Shown: positions 33,481-45,916, numbered from the stretch's first letter. The stretch is 64,000 nt of DNA from Tanypteryx hageni (GCA_028673005.1 CM054114.1:124463307-124527306); one strand, 5' to 3'. A program made the numbers and translations. Notes: a model not told the origin generated them from the letters alone.

Positions 33481-34002
33481 GATTAAAGCCGGGTTTACAC
33501 GGTGCCACTTTTTGTGCAATATCGTAGTCAATACTGCATGCATCATTGCATGCCTCACGAGGCAAGTGTTAAAAGACAGGTTGCAGCATATATTGATACA
33601 TTTACTTACATTTGTTCGGTAACCAAGATGTTGTTTATTGTTAGGTTTTGGCTAAAAGTATTGACATAATCCACATAATTTTATTGCTGCTTTAAAGGCT
33701 TCGGTGCATCTATCCATGTGAATATTTAGTAAGACGTCAATGCGTAATTATATTAACGGTAAAACTTTACAATACAATACAAAATAGTAAATGTTAATGT
33801 AAACATCGCTTGCGTAATTAAGGAATGGGGAACGTTTGATAAACTTGGAGTACCCAACAGCAAAAGTAAGTAAATTTCAGAATTTATTGTATTAGTTTTA
33901 TAGTAATATGACATCAAAAGTGATATATCAACAAAAATAATAAAAATCGTTTGCTACTTTTAAAAGTAAACTTTCCCGAGCGAAGCCGGGCGTTTCAGCT
34001 AG
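33481..34002 (+). mobile_element. Helitron-like 3' end (CCCG...CGGG hairpin, CTAG)
   Basis: Ends 'cccgagcgaagccggg' (33975-33990, 4-bp stem) plus spacer and ctag at 33999-34002 followed by T. This is a widespread Helitron terminus in insects. The 5' extent is uncertain. Confidence 0.55.
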
Positions 34003-34029
34003 TACCATATATTCCTCTTCCTAGCTCTT

Positions 34030-34510
34030 ACATCATCTGTAAGTTATAGAATGTATTTCGATAGAGGGCAACATTTACCATAATAAAGTCCGCGAGACCA
34101 CATAATTACGAGTTATAGTTTCGGAGATAAAAATTCGAGAAAATCTCATATTTTGCTTACGGCGGTCGATACGACGATTCTATCGGCAAACAACAATTAA
34201 ATACCATATATTTCTCTCCCATACTCTTATATGATGTGAGATATAGATTTAAAAATTTATTCGGATAGAGAATTTCATTTACGACAAAAAAGTAGACCAC
34301 ATAATAACGAGTTGTAGTTTCGGAGATAAAAGTTCGAGAATCGCCCAATGTTTCGATACCGTTGTTTCATACGTACTTCCCATAAAGTTCGGAGATAAAA
34401 ATTCGAGAATCTTCCGATACCATTTCAAACACATATCCCATTAAGAACGTCTCTGAGATCTCTGTGTATTCCACTTATGGAATATACTTTTCCATCTTGT
34501 TGTAAACATA
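34030..34510. repeat. Tandem-unit repeat, inverted partner of 17455-17900
   Basis: Marker word 'cggagataaaaattcgagaa' or one-base variants occur at about 34121, 34320 and 34391, so unit length varies. Flanking words including 'tctgtgtattcc' match the 17.5-kb copy in reverse complement. Confidence 0.65.
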
Positions 34511-36035
34511 CAAGATCAAGAACTGGTCACCGTGACGGTAGTTGGCATTTCCATTCGAAGAGTTCCAACTCGTCATTGTCAATTTATTGAACTCGATAAC
34601 AATGGAAAATCGAAGGTAAGCATTATGAATTTCTTGAGAAATCTATTTGAGGAATTTTCTTCATGAAAAATCATATTCACGGCAGGAACCTAAAAAAAAA
34701 ATAAAAAGTCGATTGTCACGAATTAGCAGCGTGTAGCATTTGAGGTGGTCAAGCTCGCGATGATGCATTTCGTGATTTGTACGGTCACAATCCACAATTC
34801 TCCCGTGGGCAGGTAGCAAAAGCTTTCTCCGAACCCAACGTAAACAAAACGGCTATAAGTCACGTAAAAGAAACGAATCGCTTTAATTGGATCAGGGCAT
34901 AATTTCTCATTTATCTGGTTCTCGTAAGGTCATCTGATAACAGATTTCGCTTAATGGGATCATAATGGGTTGTTTAGTTTAATGGCAACTTAAATTAGGC
35001 TCGGTTTTGGAATTCCGCATTTGATTAAAATAACCAGCTGATCAATGGATGAATGAATAACAATTGAATAAACAAGGCCAACACGATTGTTTGCGACGAA
35101 GGAAATGAGTTTCCAATACTAAAGGATATTCTTCAAAATGACTACTCCTAGATATTCATGTTATACGATATAATCATGCGAAGTGTTCTACTGAGCCGCC
35201 TCTACTTCCGTTCGAAACATCTCGAAAAGCCGAGCAGCGTAAATGAGTGACGAAATCATGCGCGTAAATATTTATCGCGGCATTCAGGAACTAAGGATAC
35301 GACGTATCCCCGCATTTCTCTATTTTAATGGCTAATTCCATAGCAAATTTAACTAGAGAGAGGGACTACAGCTGAAAATGTTGCGTCTAAATTATTTTGA
35401 ATTTGATTACATTATAAATTTAAAAAAATTCTTTATCCTGACTGCTTAGTGAAGGAAAACCCATAATTCCTCCAATCTATTCTGACGTGTAAAGAAAATT
35501 TCCATATTCCATATATATTACCGGAATAATTACCAGTAAAACTAAATGCAAACATATTTGAATGGCACGGTAAATGGATTTCTCGGCAACGAAATTACCC
35601 TATGCCATACAGAGAGAAATAAGGACAGAAAAAAATGTCGAAAAATAGTAAAATCCGCGAATTTATGGAATCATTTAAACGTGACCTAGATTCGCCGAAG
35701 CCGAAAGGAAGGCACGCCAGAAAACCTAAAACTACGCCAATTTATATTTTTTTAAACTAGTTTTCATGTAATTAGTTTTAGAACGTGATCCGAACAACCA
35801 ACGGTCGATAAAACGCGACACATTTAATTTGTTTACAAGTTTTAAGATTAATTACTCGTAAACGTAACAATGACCTACATTCTCTCGAGTCTGTTCCGTA
35901 AGCGGCACGTGCCTGCTATTTTATGTTACTTCGCGTCATTAACTCGAGTAAATAGGGCAAAGGATTAGCTGCAGGGAAAGATTAAAAGGAACTTGAAGTG
36001 CTTTAAGGCTAGGATCCGTGACAGAAAAGCCACGA
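34511..36035. other. Low-repeat DNA without a recognised gene
   Basis: Few repeat words and balanced composition; it could be an intron or regulatory DNA of a minus-strand host gene. Nothing coding is supported. Confidence 0.4.
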
Positions 36036-36112
36036 CTACAATTCATCCTCCGTGTACACGTATTTTAATATGCATGACGCGACAGACGCTAAACGCCATC
36101 CGTCAAGAGGTC
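36036..36112 (-). CDS. Possible short last exon (low support)
   Basis: On the minus strand a good acceptor (tttattttccgcag) ends at 36113. A phase-compatible frame from the exon at 37661 would continue PLDGWRLASVASCILKYV and stop at 36036-36038. The joined product would be only 41 residues, so this may be chance. Confidence 0.15.
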
Positions 36113-36732
36113 CTGCGGAAAATAAATATGGATTGACAGTTACGTTAGCTGAATAAGAAACAGCTCCTGACAACCGAAATTGCCGCCATTTTAAATATAT
36201 CCAAGGACATTAGGTACAGTATAAAAATCCACCATTTCAATTGAGGCAAGATGAAAAATTACTCCATACCACTGCTAACAATACAGATTTCCAACCCCTA
36301 CACATGATGACGGTTGGACGGCCAACCTATTTTTAATAACATTTATCATGCAAAGAAATTTGTAAGTGGGATACGTTGCTTTATGCGTTATTTAAGCCGT
36401 TCATCCAGTCAATGATCACAACTTTCGTTCCAGCATGTATAGTTCTACGCGCATTTCCATGACATAACCAGATAAGATCATTACACAAGAGCCTTTCTTT
36501 GCCGCTGGAGATTCTTATGTCCGAGTATATCCAACACACGTTCTTAATGCATGTCTCCCAAGTTTTGCAATAAAAAAATCGAAATGACGTAGCGGCAACG
36601 AGAAATGCAGGCGTAAATTGCCAATTTGTAGTCGCGACACACGATTACTGTGAAAGCTTAAATATCTGAAATTCGAATATATTTAACGAAATCAGAAAAC
36701 CTAGGCAGGAATGGCAAAACTCTTCAATCGAT

Positions 36733-36733
<1 letters not shown>

Positions 36734-36804
<71 letters not shown>
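36734..36804. repeat. Compound (AC)n(AT)n microsatellite
   Basis: About 29 bp of AC repeat, a few catac words, then about 34 bp of AT repeat. Confidence 0.95.
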
Positions 36805-36806
<2 letters not shown>

Positions 36807-37660
36807 CGCCAAGTGTAAACATTTACCCAGACATATGGACTCAGTATTTTACGAATTAAAAATCAATAAAATTCGTATGAAAATCCAAATTCACATCGTA
36901 GGAATGACGATGCTGAAAACATCTATTAAATCGTACAAATGTTTCGATACGGTTTTAATTTTGAACTTCAACGGCAAGCTACTTATGCGACGTTAACACT
37001 TGTTTATAAACGCAACAAATTTCCTTTTGCGATCACGACCGTTTGCACTAAATATTCTACAGTAACGATTAAATCGCATTTTGATAAATTAAAATTGAAT
37101 GTCCTAATATATGTAGGAAGTACGAATGTTTACAATATTCATTCACGAATAATCTTATCACTGATAGGTGAAATAATATTATTAATATTATAATCAAGGG
37201 GCACAAAAATTATTTCAGCGCGCTAATAATCCAATGACAGTTCGATTTCCTAAAAACATTGCTCCTGACAGTGAGACAACTACTACCGGCAAAAGGGTCT
37301 CCTTTTTAATACAAAATGTCAGACAAATACAGTAATTTATTACCAACCTAATTTAAACGTCATATTATTCATGCGACATAAACTTAGGAGTTAATTAAAC
37401 TTCAAGTAAAATGACAATTGTATACATAAATTCGTGTTTCGAAATACCGATATATGGCGTTTTGGGAGTAACAACTTCCATTAATCCATTTTTGTAAATA
37501 GCAAGCTTGCACGCATTGTTAGTACGGGTAAGACTGTTATTAGACCATCAGTTTGTTTACATATTTTTCAGCGCCAACATCTTACATGATAAGAGCCGCA
37601 TATCAACATACATATTTGAAGTTCAAACTAGAAAATATAATAGACAAGAATGTGTCCTAC

Positions 37661-37778
37661 CTTCAAGTCGATCTAAATCTCCGTATTGCGTCCGCTTCCT
37701 GCTGATCATCTCCAACTCCACCGTGATGACAATCTTTGGTTATAAAACCAGTGCTGTTGACGTTCAATGCGAAGTCAC
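37661..37778 (-). CDS. Candidate 5' exon with start codon, unknown gene
   Basis: Bounded by an acceptor (atggcatatttacag) before 37778 and a donor (cttgaag|gtagga) at 37660. A start codon at 37707-37709 in good context (gttggagatgatc) opens MISRKRTQYGDLDRLE and then G in phase 1 at the donor. CpG-containing, unlike its surroundings. The upstream part would be leader. No family recognised; the partner exons are uncertain. An intron/exon boundary in RNA-seq would settle it. Confidence 0.3.
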
Positions 37779-37799
37779 CTGTAAATATGCCATTTACTA

Positions 37800-39030
37800 G
37801 CCATGTTGTGATACAGAAATAAAAAGCATCGTGCAGTAAAGCGCATTACGGGACTCTTATGGCGGGAGGTCAGACTGAAGCGAGTTTTCGAATTTTATAA
37901 TTACATTTGTTTTGATCGTTATTGAAATAAGTTTGGGATACCTGGATTATCTTCATCAAAGAATAAATTAGCACTTTAAGGGCATAATCTTAAAGAATGC
38001 CTGGATCCAGAAGGACTTATTGCCTTTGATTTTAAGCTGTCATCTACTTGACGTAAGTCATTGGAGGCATATTAATGTGAAGTTCATTTTAAGTGCATAG
38101 AAATAACCATTTCATTTAATTTCCCTTTCTTAGTAATTAAAATTCAGTGCTTCATTTTTACAAAGCTGAATCTGTGTTTTTGCTTATGCCATTGCCATTA
38201 GGAAAATAACTTCCAGGTATCGTACTTGGATACCACTGGTAAGAGGCTAATTGTTATCGAATAATAATCGCAGAACTTGATTTCCATGTACTAAATATGA
38301 CAATTCTGTAAACTTTTTGCCGATATTTAATATTGAAAGCTCAATTCAGCTTAGGGAAATGCGATGCATTGCCATAATTTTAACTACCTCCAATATTTTT
38401 AGTATTATATTGTTTTTGAGAGTCACGCGTACTTTCAATGTTCCTTGATATGATTAATTAACGGATGATAACACTATCTCATTCAAGTAAGCCAGTGATG
38501 TTTACGTAAAATAAAATGACATATTTAAGTTCTTGTTCTATCAAATCTAATAATTTAAGCCTTTAGATATTTTTAACTTAAAGAAGTATTTGAGCAGGAA
38601 TACACAATTGCAAATAAAATATAAACACATCCTTCTGATATAGTTTATAAAATATTCCTGTTATAATGAAAATATAATCCGCTGAAAAATATTGCTTTTA
38701 TAATGGATTAATTTACAAAAGTTAATCATATTTTAAGAAAAAATAACATTGAGCAAATAGCAAATTACCTCTGTCATTTATTTTAACATGTATGATAATT
38801 AAAGAGACAAACTCAAAATTTCACACTGTTAGCATAGTTGCATTGGAGTTAGGTTATAAGTTTCATTTACCAAATTATCAGAAGTTCATATTGAAATTTC
38901 ATGTTAATTTATTTTGAGAAGCATCTTATTTTGTCGCTCAGTATCCAAGTTTAATAGGTATTTGAAAAATGTAAAAAATATTTGCTTCATTTCATAACTC
39001 AATCTGATTATCGAATGAATATCACAGAAT
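37800..39030. other. AT-rich DNA, no gene recognised
   Basis: No motif, repeat or splice chain that I can support. Confidence 0.45.
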
Positions 39031-39089
39031 GAAGTCTATGCCACAAAGTTATGAAATGGCTACCATTGGATAACAGTATCATTAACTAC

Positions 39090-39452
39090 AAAATTCAGAA
39101 AAGAACCTTTTGCGTTATTGCAAATCACACATTTAATGCTCCTTGCCGCTCTCCATTTCAAAAGCTAAAAATTCTGCCGGTGCCTTCCATCTACATTCTT
39201 ACAATATTAATAAACACAAAAAAGAACCTACAAGAGTATTATAAAAACTCTGACTTCAACCACTATAGTACAAGAGATCGTGACAACCTGCACATCCCCT
39301 TTGTACATACCAAGATGGCAGCTCTTGGCTCTCAAACCATAGGGCTGTACCTCTTAAATAAACTCTCTCTAGACCTGATAGAAACTAGGGCCTTATCCCC
39401 TTCAAAATTAAACATCATTTTTACTTTCAAACTTATATTACTCTATCAATGA
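39090..39452 (+). pseudogene. C-terminal remnant of a non-LTR retrotransposon ORF2
   Basis: The plus-strand frame contains PFQKLKILPVPSIYILTILI, then YSTRDRDNLHIPFVHTKMA and GLYLLNKLSLDLIE before a stop. This is the typical C-terminal segment that follows the reverse transcriptase in Jockey/CR1-like LINEs (KLKIL.lpslYI..., .Y.TR....l..P, G...yN.lP..i). The reverse transcriptase itself is missing, so it is a 5'-truncated fragment. The family clade is not assigned. Confidence 0.6.
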
Positions 39453-39459
39453 CTATTTA

Positions 39460-39786
39460 AACGATACTTGACTGTGAAATTTTAAAGCAAGAATTTATCA
39501 TCACCAGTGTCTTTTTATTTAGGCCAAATTTTTGAATTATTGTTCTTTTTCTGGACTACTTGTCTTTAGACTTAAGCGAAATCAGAATTGTTATTTATTA
39601 TTATTATTTTTCATGATCATTGGCTTATTTAATGTAGCAACTTGTATTGTGACTTTACATCAAAATTTCCTTATAAATATGCTCTACTGGGCATCAATTA
39701 TAAAGTTTCCTACAACTTTTATTCCAATACATTTTTACATTTATCAAATATTAAAGCAAATATTTCAAAATAATGGATAAGTGACA
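39460..39786. other. AT-rich flank of the retroelement remnant
   Basis: The 82-codon hydrophobic plus-strand frame at 39532-39780 has no recognised motif and is probably fortuitous. Confidence 0.35.
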
Positions 39787-40071
39787 AAAGTAAAAGCCCA
39801 CTTCCGGTTGACCGATTTTTACCAAAAACTTGTCGGTTCTTCTGACTTTTATAAAAATGTTAAATATAAAATTTCACGTTGACGTGATTAATAGTTTTTG
39901 AGATAGAGCACCCACAAAAAAGCTGTCTCACACATCGAGAAAATGGTCAAAACGTGTCGTCCAGGGGACCTCAAAACGTGTATTTCCGTTGAAATCTCGA
40001 AGTCGATTTTTTTCATGAAAACAATACTTTCCCCTATACTACATATATGGAGAAAGTAAAAAATTGTAAGA
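39787..40071 (+). repeat. Unclassified 280-bp dispersed repeat, copy A
   Basis: Begins 'aaaagcccacttccggttga', passes through 'ccgatttttaccaaaaactt', 'gtttttgagatagagcaccc' and 'aatggtcaaaacgtg', and ends with a small hairpin (tactttc...gaaagta) near 40034-40068. Copies: 42813-43075 (same strand), 16255-16895 (opposite, split by the solo LTR) and a piece at 42237-42330 (opposite). No coding capacity. Confidence 0.8.
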
Positions 40072-40715
40072 TGTTATTTTTTTATCACTTCATTTATGCA
40101 ATTGAGAAATTATTTTTTTTTTGTCTTTGAATACTAAGCCATTTCTATGTTCCCAATTGATTCTTTGCTCATGAAATAATGGGCCTCAATAGTTGGCAAT
40201 AAAGGAAGTTGTCTTGTATACCCCATATTATTACGCATCAGTGTATTACTCTGAATTTCAGATAGTACATTCAGGTCATTCCTCAGGAAATAATTCCTTT
40301 GCTGACCATAATGAATTGGTTTAGTCTAAAAAAAATATTCTTGCTTGATAATGAGAGCTTAATGGAAAATTTCATGATTTTATTTTCTACAGTACTCTGT
40401 CATCATATCCTCATTTCAAACATTAAATAGTGAAGGCATGATGCCATTAACTAAATATGTAGTTATCAACTCAGAGAATTAAGAGGCACTAAAAATACAT
40501 GCTATATTTATTTTTTATTACATTTATGTATTCTGTTTTCTAATATGTTATTACTGGCGCAATGGATATGTGATTACTGGCGCAGGGGTAGGATGAGTGA
40601 AACACATAGAAAAAGAATGTTTCAAACTAATAAAATGAAAAAATTAACTAAATTAATTAGTATAAAAATGTCATAAATATGTAGCTTTTAATGTTTAAAC
40701 ATGAGACTTCTCCTG
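40072..40715. other. AT-rich DNA, no gene recognised
   Basis: Nothing supported apart from poly-T and poly-A runs. Confidence 0.45.
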
Positions 40716-40720
40716 GTATA

Positions 40721-41020
40721 CTCGGGGTGACAGTGGTATGGTTAGGATGCTGGCTGCTACTTGCCTGCTGCTCGAAAGGGCAGCGGGCATGAATCCTGCA
40801 AAAGTAGGATTTTTTCCAAGTTTGCCCTTCCCTGTTTGTGTGGTTTGAGGAGATGGCACAAAGTCTGCATTCCATCCTTCGAAAGGGACGTTAAGCTGTT
40901 GGCCCCTTTGGCACCAGGTTTCCCTCCTCCCTTGTGAGTGTGTTCGGTGTGGAAGGAGCTATGGCTATAATAATCAAAGAGGTTGATTAGCCAAAAACAC
41001 ACACACCTCGTATGCTCAAA
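40721..41020 (+). mobile_element. tRNA-derived SINE, copy 2
   Basis: A plus-strand copy of the SINE at 19456-19786. Head: 'cagtggtatggttaggatgc' (A-box region, 40731-40750) and 'ggcatgaatcc' (B-box-like, 40786-40796). Body words 'tccctgtttgtgtggtttga' and 'agggacgttaagctgttggc' are shared. It ends in a short (AC)n tail near 40999-41007. The minus-strand frames across it are not genes. Confidence 0.8.
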
Positions 41021-42236
41021 CATATCCTAGATATTTTTTGTAACGTCAAGTTTATACTATTATATCTTGACTGTACAACTCTAATTGGCTCCCTGCATAG
41101 TTATGTGCTTAAAATTCAACTAGTAAGGATAACGTTATTCTTTAGGTTGGCCTCAATTCAGTTGAATTCTATTATATAAGGAAAAACTAAACTTCAGCTG
41201 AATAAAATTGGTTAATTTCACAAAATATAACCAAGCACCCATGAGCAGCCTTTCACTAACACAAATGACAAATTTGGGAAAGATTAACAAAGCATCGAAT
41301 ACACAATCGACTTTCTATTTACTCAGTATCTTTATACACAATTTCACTCTAAAAAGGCCAGTTAATTTTGATTCCTTGTTTTGTAAACAGTACTGAATCA
41401 CTCTTAAACAGTGCTGTACCGCATCTCCGATGTAAAGCTCCTGAGACCACATTAATGTTACAGCTTAAATATCGTCCTTTTCAGTGTACTCTGGTATTCA
41501 TTATCACTTTGGTAATATGAACCACTTCTTAGTGCTAGGACTGTTTCTATGCTATGTATAAACCTCTCTCCATATAAACTTAGCTGCTGACTCTTTAAGC
41601 ACTAAGATAAAAATTTTTTTTTCGACGATAGCCATCAGTTGATGGCCAGAGTTGGTATGAATGAGGATGTGATTGCAGAAGAAGCATGCAAGAGATGAAT
41701 TTTTAGTGATTCTGAAAGTTGCAGCAATTCAGAATAACTATATGTATGTTTAAATTAAAAGTGATATATCAATTAATAGTGATTTCGAGGAAGAAATGAT
41801 GCAATTTCCTTTCTCTTCTCCTGCTTAAATAGCAGATTTCAAGCACAATGGAATGGCCTTCACTCCTTGTTAATTGATCCGACTTTCAATCCACTATCGC
41901 CCAAAGGTAGTTTCCCTGATGCATCTGTCGTTTCTGTTCATTACAAATTTTTATTAAAAATATTCATTTAACGAGTGGGGTATTTTCTGCCAGATCTAGT
42001 TTATTTCCTTGATCATCTGGGATACTAAAATTTTTTCTGGATTATTTAATAAATGAATTTTGAGGTTTTTGCTCACATATTTATAAAATTTAAAAAAGTT
42101 TAAATCTTCTGTAATAATTTTAATCTTCTACAAAATGTTCATGTTTTATGTATTTAATACATAATGTTCCCAGAAATTCTGTGAAATGAAATTTGTATGG
42201 AAGATAGGAAAGTGACTTGGATAAAATCCCAGTCCA
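41021..42236. other. AT-rich DNA, no gene recognised
   Basis: No motif I can support on either strand. Confidence 0.45.
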
Positions 42237-42330
42237 TTTTTGAGGTCTCCTGAACACGTTTTGACCATTTTCTCGATGATGTGTGTGTATGTGACAGGAA
42301 CTTTGTGGGCGCTTACCCAAATAAACGGCG
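42237..42330 (-). repeat. Unclassified 280-bp repeat, fragment
   Basis: Contains 'gaggtctcctgaacacgttt' and 'tgaccattttctcgatgatg', matching the middle of copy A in reverse. Both ends are missing. Confidence 0.65.
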
Positions 42331-42664
42331 AAATATGCATTGCACAAACTTTATCATATACGTATAAGTTTGGTCAACTGTGTATGCTTATAAAAGAATA
42401 ACGTTTATAAATCAAAGTTAACCATAGTTTAGCATATATTTTAATGCCACTGGTCGATATTTAGTAATTTTTGGAACATAAAAGCATCAATTCAATGCAG
42501 AAAATTAGTTTATCCAACATATTTACCTGTGAAAATTTTTTTTCAAAATGCTGAATTAACTTGCCTACTTTCTACACTATTTTTGAATTGCATAACCACA
42601 ACTACTTCAAAAATTTCTTTCCTTAACTTCGCGCATGACATTTTTTAACTTTTAATTTTACAGT

Positions 42665-42730
42665 GGATATCAGTGGCACAGCCAGGAGGGGTGCAAGGGT
42701 GCATATGCATCCCCCTTCTGGTCCCGACAT
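42665..42730 (+). mobile_element. hAT-like end fragment
   Basis: 'cagtggcacagccaggaggg' followed by 'gtgcatatgcatccccc' is the usual start of a hAT-type insect element. No transposase or second end is visible. Confidence 0.35.
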
Positions 42731-42812
42731 TCCTGAAAGATGAATCGTAAAACGTAAACAGAAAAGTTCTTTATCACAGATTCAAAACTGCACTGGTTCG
42801 AGAAAGACTAGT

Positions 42813-43075
42813 TGTACACTTCCAGTTGACCGATTTTTACCAAAAACTAATCAGCATGTCTTCTTTTAACAAAAATGTCAAATATAAAATTTCACGCTAA
42901 TCTGGTTAATAGTTTTTGAGTTGAGCACCCACAAAATCCCAGTCACAGACGTCGAGAAAATAGTCAAAACATGTTCAGGGGACCTTAAAACATGTATTTC
43001 TGTTGAAATCTTGAATTCGATTTTTTTCATGAAAATAATACTTTCTCTATACTTCGTATATGGAGAAAGTAAAAA
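42813..43075 (+). repeat. Unclassified 280-bp repeat, copy B
   Basis: Same order of words as copy A at 39787, ending 'tatatggagaaagtaaaa'. About 80-85 percent similar by eye. Confidence 0.8.
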
Positions 43076-43171
43076 TAGTGGGTCTAATTAAATACCCATG
43101 GGATTCAGATAACACTAATTTATACTTTTAAATGTCTTTTTACAAGCAATGTCCTCAAGTGAACTTTTATT

Positions 43172-44925
43172 TCCCTTCAGCACCCACACATATCTCATGA
43201 AATCACCTCTTGCATTTCTGGCACCATATCCAGTCACCTTTAACAAGCGATTTAAAAAAATAGTAGTTCAGCTGACATAAGCCACATGTTGACCTCCCCT
43301 TTTCACCACTAGCGCTACTGCTACTTTCCCCTGCACTGGAAGATGGCATTGGAAGAGAGAACTTACATTTATTCTCCTTTTTCACAGGTTTGTTTATGGA
43401 TGTGAGAAATTTATTTTAGCCTTTTTTTCTTGAAGCCTAGTGCTTTTTTAGCTTTCAAAGCTGAGATATTTTCTGGCGAGGTCGAATGAGTAGCCAAATG
43501 TTTCTGTTGTGATGTAGTTTTCCTAATTACCTTTGAAGGGGTAGGAAGAATTTCTCTACTTTTGAAAAGGTAAGAAGTTGATTTCAGAGGCTTTTGAGGT
43601 GACTTAGAAGTATTGGGGACATTATCAGAAGAAGTGTAGGCTTGTTCTTTTTGAATTTGTCGCCTGCAGATTTTGAATACTTTGCACTGCTGTTGACAAT
43701 GTATTGGAGAGAGAGAGGTGCGATTGGTCAATAACTTGAGGATGAAATGGAAATATACCTGTGCATGATAAACCATTAACAGCTAAGCCTACAGATGCTG
43801 TATGCTTCCAGACTTCATTGAACAAAGCTCCAAATTCTATTTTTGTAATATTTGAACCTGGATTTCTGCGCAACCAAGATATAGCTTCCCAATGGTAGTT
43901 TGATTTCAGATTTGAAAACACACTGATTAAGCGGCTGCAAGACATGTGTTGTGTGGGGAGGCAAGCATTACAGTTCTATACTGTGGTTCCTACAAAACTC
44001 CAAACAATGAAGAGAAGTGTGAGAGCTTTGTTCATCCAGAATAAAAAGGATTTTTTCTGGAAACCCAGTTAGCTTGAAAGTGCTGGAGCCAGCACAGAAA
44101 CACATCTTCATTAATATATCCACTTTCACTAAGACAAACGGTGGATCCATGTGGAAGATTGTCTTTAAACTCTGGGCGTTGCAGCACTCCCTTAAAAATA
44201 ATTAATGACAGGATGTTAGTCCCAAGAGCATTGCAGCATGCAACAACTGTGACATTTTCTCCCCTTTCAATGCTGGTTAGAGAGACTTCATTTTTTCCTT
44301 TTTCTGCCAGAATCTTCAGAGGCCTATTGTTGAGAGGAAGCTCACTTTCATTCATGTTATATATATGCGCTGGTTTGTCATGGAGAGAGAATTCTGTCAA
44401 GAGTTCATTTAGCAAATTAAAATAAGTAGTCATTGCTTCTTTATTCAGACCGGCTGCTCTCGCTCGTGATAAACCTTCAGGTTTATGTCAACTTAGGTGG
44501 TTCCTTTTTCGAAACCCTAGGCACCAGCCCTTTCCTGCCATTTTTTGTTCTTCAGACAATGGATGAGAAATATCATTTGCCATAGCATATTTGTAGGTGG
44601 CCATACGTAATTCTGAAGGTGTTGCTCCAAATACGTGTTCTTCTAAATACCTAACTCGATCGGCCAAGGATACTTCAATCTCTTTTGTGAACACTTTAGG
44701 GTGATCTCTTCCTTCGAATTTCTGCACTTTTATGAGGTCTGCTGATTCCTCTTCTGATGATTCTTCTGTAAAGACTTGTGTATGGAACATTATATAGTGA
44801 AGCAGCTCCAAAGAGAGACAGGTTTTCCTCCAAAACACACCTTACAGCATTTTCTATCGTGTTTGCACTCCACTGAAGTCGAGCGTCCTTCTTGTAGTGT
44901 TTAACTATATGAAAAAGAAACAAAT
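43172..44925 (-). pseudogene. pogo/Tigger-like transposase, nearly full length, inactivated
   Basis: Reads on the minus strand. Order of parts: psq-type helix-turn-helix (ENAVRCVLEENLSLFGAASL, about 44780-44900); a CENP-B-type DNA-binding segment ending AGKGWCLGFRKRN (44488-44690); the DDE domain (44433-43970) with GENVTVVACCNALG and ILDEQSSHTSLH; the segment FGALFNEVWKHTASVGL and CTGIFPFHP; a basic serine-rich stretch; and a C-terminal zinc-binding motif CGLCQLNYYFFKSL...WIWCQKC. Defects: a frameshift near 44750, an in-frame stop at about 44488, frameshifts near 44040 and 43960, a TGA at 43203-43205 where the family has W before FHEIC, and the first catalytic aspartate replaced by asparagine (YNMNES for the usual YN.DET, codon 44350-44352). 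It cannot be active. Confidence 0.85.
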
Positions 44926-45415
44926 GTCATTCTACTTGCTTTGTACTTAAGCACAAAGCTATCTGAATAGCCCCAGCAATAGCTATTCAAATAGCCCCAC
45001 TTCAAGGAATAAAATGAACATGATGTAGTTCCTAAATGCAATGAAAGAGTGCAGTACTCTACAAGCAGCGCATGAGAGACAAACCAAGACGTAACATTGT
45101 AAGTTAAAAACGTAGGTTACTCGAAAATCTTGTAGCAGTATGGCCTGATGTGTTACTTACAATATTAACAATAGAGAAATGCAGGTAGCATATTAGTCTA
45201 CCTTCATATGTTAAAAGATTAGAAGAATCTCCTGTTAAGAACAATTCAGCACGACTCGAAACACAATGTGACAACATAACCGTGTATCCAACAGTATACT
45301 GACTGACCTCTTGGGGCGCATTCTATCTTTCTGGCGAGCATTTAAGCTTAAATTTATCCGAATAGCCCCACTATCCAAATTACCCCTCTACCCTATATAA
45401 TATTTTTGTATATAT
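44926..45415. other. Flank of the pogo-like gene with 'gaatagcccc' words
   Basis: The words 'ctatctgaatagcccc', 'attcaaatagccccac' and 'ccgaatagccccactatcc' recur at about 44959, 44985 and 45358. They may be subterminal repeats of the pogo-like element; the matching left end was not found. Confidence 0.4.
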
Positions 45416-45424
45416 ATATAAGTA
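45416..45424. repeat. Target-site duplication, left copy
   Basis: atataagta here and at 47499-47507, bracketing the retrotransposon copy. The tail microsatellite makes the right edge uncertain by a few bases. Confidence 0.6.
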
Positions 45425-45856
45425 ACAGTGAAGAAGGCAGAGCCAACTATAGATGTATAAACAATGAGTTGAGAAGGGTAACAGATAAAGCTAGAGAAAA
45501 TTGGATAAAAGATAAATGCGATGAAATACAACAAATGGAGAAGTTAGAGTGGTATGATATGATGTATGCTAGGGCACTGGAATTAGAAGATAAGAAGTCT
45601 AATGGAATTCATGGTAAAGAAATTATGAATATGGATGGGAAGTCTCAGAAACAAAGGATGTAGCACAGGTATGGGAAGAATACATTAAGGAACTATACAC
45701 CAAGCAGGCAGGATCAGCAAAAATAGAACGAAGATGAGGAAAACATTTGAAAAGACAACTTAGCAAAGTCCACTTGGGAAGGTTCTACTTTGTGGAAAGA
45801 TTCAATTTAAATGAAAAAAGAAACAAATTTCCACTAAAAAGTTTAATAACTAAACG

Positions 45857-45916
45857 GTTTCGCCTGTTACAGCATCATCAGGTGCTGACTGGTTTCACCT
45901 GCTACAGCATTATCAG
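45857..45916 (-). ncRNA. Two tandem hammerhead-like cores
   Basis: On the minus strand two hammerhead-like blocks follow one another. The first is CTGATAA (45910-45916), then GAAAC (45892-45896) and AGTC at 45887-45890. The second is CTGATGA (45875-45881), then GAAAC (45857-45861). In the first, base 8 of CTGATGA is changed; in the second, the expected cleavage triplet after GAAAC is altered. Both keep the internal stem words gctgt/acagg. They are probably inactive relics. Confidence 0.4.
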
